NCBI GenBank assembly: GCA_000156295.1
Contig: DS999231.1
Span: forward strand, 95,556 to 159,555
DNA length: 64,000 bases
Direction of reading: 5' to 3'
Source: a marine gamma proteobacterium HTCC2148
GTDB taxonomy: Bacteria; Pseudomonadota; Gammaproteobacteria; Pseudomonadales; Halieaceae
The notes below the pieces were generated by a model, which made no database searches, had not been told where the DNA came from, and saw only the letters and a program-made list of their open reading frames with translations. Position numbers and translations under genes: made by a program. This document shows positions 63,266 to 64,000 of the stretch, in pieces (the stretch's first letter is position 1; the number at the start of each line of letters is the position of its first letter).

Positions 63266-64000
63266 CTAGACTGTTAGCGGCGTTCCCCAGTCAGGAAAGC
63301 CATTGGCCCTGAAAAACCAGCTGATGGTAACGATTTGCTCGCATAACCTCCAGGGCTTGAGCGCAGTTTGGTGGACGGACATTTCATCAAAAAAAACAGC
63401 GTCTCCAGGTTCGAGCTCAATGTTTACCGGAGCATGATCGCGGGTGACTTCAGCGAATAATTCCTCAGGCATGGCTCGACCATAGTCCAACGGTGCTATA
63501 CCTTTTCCCTCATCCCAGCCAAGCCGTTCCTCGATGCGCCGGGGAATGATATTCAAACCGGGGTTATCCACACCACACGATGTGACGGCCGCCCAGCAAT
63601 TGACTCCATAGGATTTTTGTCCGAAAAAATTGACATCCTGATGCCAGGGAATGGCAGCAAATTTGTCCCGGTCAGCACGATGGTGACGCAGCTTTGTGCG
63701 CTCGCCAAATAGTAAAGGCTCACCGTCCAGGTATTCTCTCACTAAATCCAATAAGCCACACTCCCGATAAACTTCCAGTAATTCAAAGAGTGTATGGGGG
63801 GAACAGCCCAGTGGACCTGTATTTCCCCGATTGACTTCTTCTTCCTGCCTAGCCAGGTCTTGCAGTCTATCGACCTGCTGCGAGCCGTAAAGTCCACGAA
63901 CTAACAAGCCACCGTGATAGATCAATCCTGCAGCCAATTGTTCTGTGTTGAAATCTTCAGCCGAGATTACAGGCAGTCCGCTATCGCCTGCGAACAGGTC
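63266..64000 (-). CDS. Phytanoyl-CoA dioxygenase family oxygenase, 5' end outside window
   Basis: 245 codons are present; the frame stays open to the right edge, so the start lies beyond 64000. WHQDVNFFGQKSYGVNCWAAV gives the His-x-Asp metal pair, PGLNIIPRR follows, and MSVHQTALKPW supplies the distal His, with ELEPGDAVFFDE before it. This is a PhyH-like 2-oxoglutarate oxygenase of a different subgroup from the gene at 62151; the two share little beyond the triad. It is the most upstream visible gene of the leftward oxygenase group. A TTG at 63937 is not needed as a start. Confidence 0.85.
   Translation of the reverse strand, partial: DLFAGDSGLPVISAEDFNTEQLAAGLIYHGGLLVRGLYGSQQVDRLQDLARQEEEVNRGNTGPLGCSPHTLFELLEVYRECGLLDLVREYLDGEPLLFGERTKLRHHRADRDKFAAIPWHQDVNFFGQKSYGVNCWAAVTSCGVDNPGLNIIPRRIEERLGWDEGKGIAPLDYGRAMPEELFAEVTRDHAPVNIELEPGDAVFFDEMSVHQTALKPWRLCEQIVTISWFFRANGFPDWGTPLTV

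Noticed and set aside
29216-64000. Prophage, integrative element or insertion sequence
   Set aside because: No integrase, transposase, phage structural or plasmid gene is visible in the island; mobility is not supported beyond the repeats noted.

Overview
The window reads as chromosomal DNA of a marine-type gammaproteobacterium. The left 29 kb keeps a gene order shared by many Gammaproteobacteria (initiator tRNA-Met, tRNA-Leu(GAG), secG, tpiA, glmM, folP, ftsH, rlmE, divergent yhbY, and carA-carB-greA). It also has features common in marine Cellvibrionales/Halieaceae-like genomes: an AcuI/YhdH-type reductase, a TonB receptor starting its plug with an EEVIVTAQKREQSLQDTP-type motif, an acyl-CoA dehydrogenase and hot-dog thioesterases. 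The family placement is inference; no rRNA or clade marker is present.

Region 1 (1-18 kb) is housekeeping: tRNAs, protein export, glycolysis, UDP-GlcNAc and folate synthesis, FtsH protease, 23S rRNA methylation, Fe(II) uptake (feoAB under a Fur-box-like site), transcript cleavage (greA), carbamoyl phosphate synthesis and a gamma-glutamyltransferase. Readable control sites include a consensus sigma70 promoter for tRNA-fMet, a near-perfect sigma32 (heat-shock) promoter before ftsH, and several intrinsic terminators.

Region 2 (18-29 kb) is peripheral metabolism: SDR, M1 aminopeptidase, thioesterases, iron alcohol dehydrogenase, acyl-CoA dehydrogenase, TonB receptor, a C-terminal relic of a second TonB receptor, and a CDF cation exporter.

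Region 3 (29.5-64 kb, open at the right edge) is a dense accessory island of about 30 genes, almost all for building and decorating an envelope glycan or glycolipid. It holds three MBOAT acyltransferase plus SGNH-like partner modules, three paralogous GT2-like proteins lacking DxD, a polyprenyl-phosphate-sugar synthase-like GT2, three polytopic GT-C-like proteins, six class I methyltransferases, a sulfotransferase, a sulfatase lipoprotein, a desaturase, and four Fe(II) oxygenases. It also holds an acyl-activation set: two acyl carrier proteins, an ANL adenylating enzyme, a KASIII and a ketoreductase-like SDR.

The most interesting reading is that carrier protein + ANL ligase + MBOAT + SGNH partner recapitulates the four roles of the Gram-positive Dlt (D-alanylation) system, here combined with KASIII, SDR and methyltransferase genes that could make a custom acyl group. 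A cytosolic half (ACP, ligase, sulfotransferase, methyltransferases, GT2) and a periplasmic half (GT-C, MBOAT, SGNH, sulfatase) can be assigned from topology. No flippase, polymerase, ABC exporter or nucleotide-sugar gene is seen, so the locus probably depends on genes outside the window. Substrates and product are unknown.
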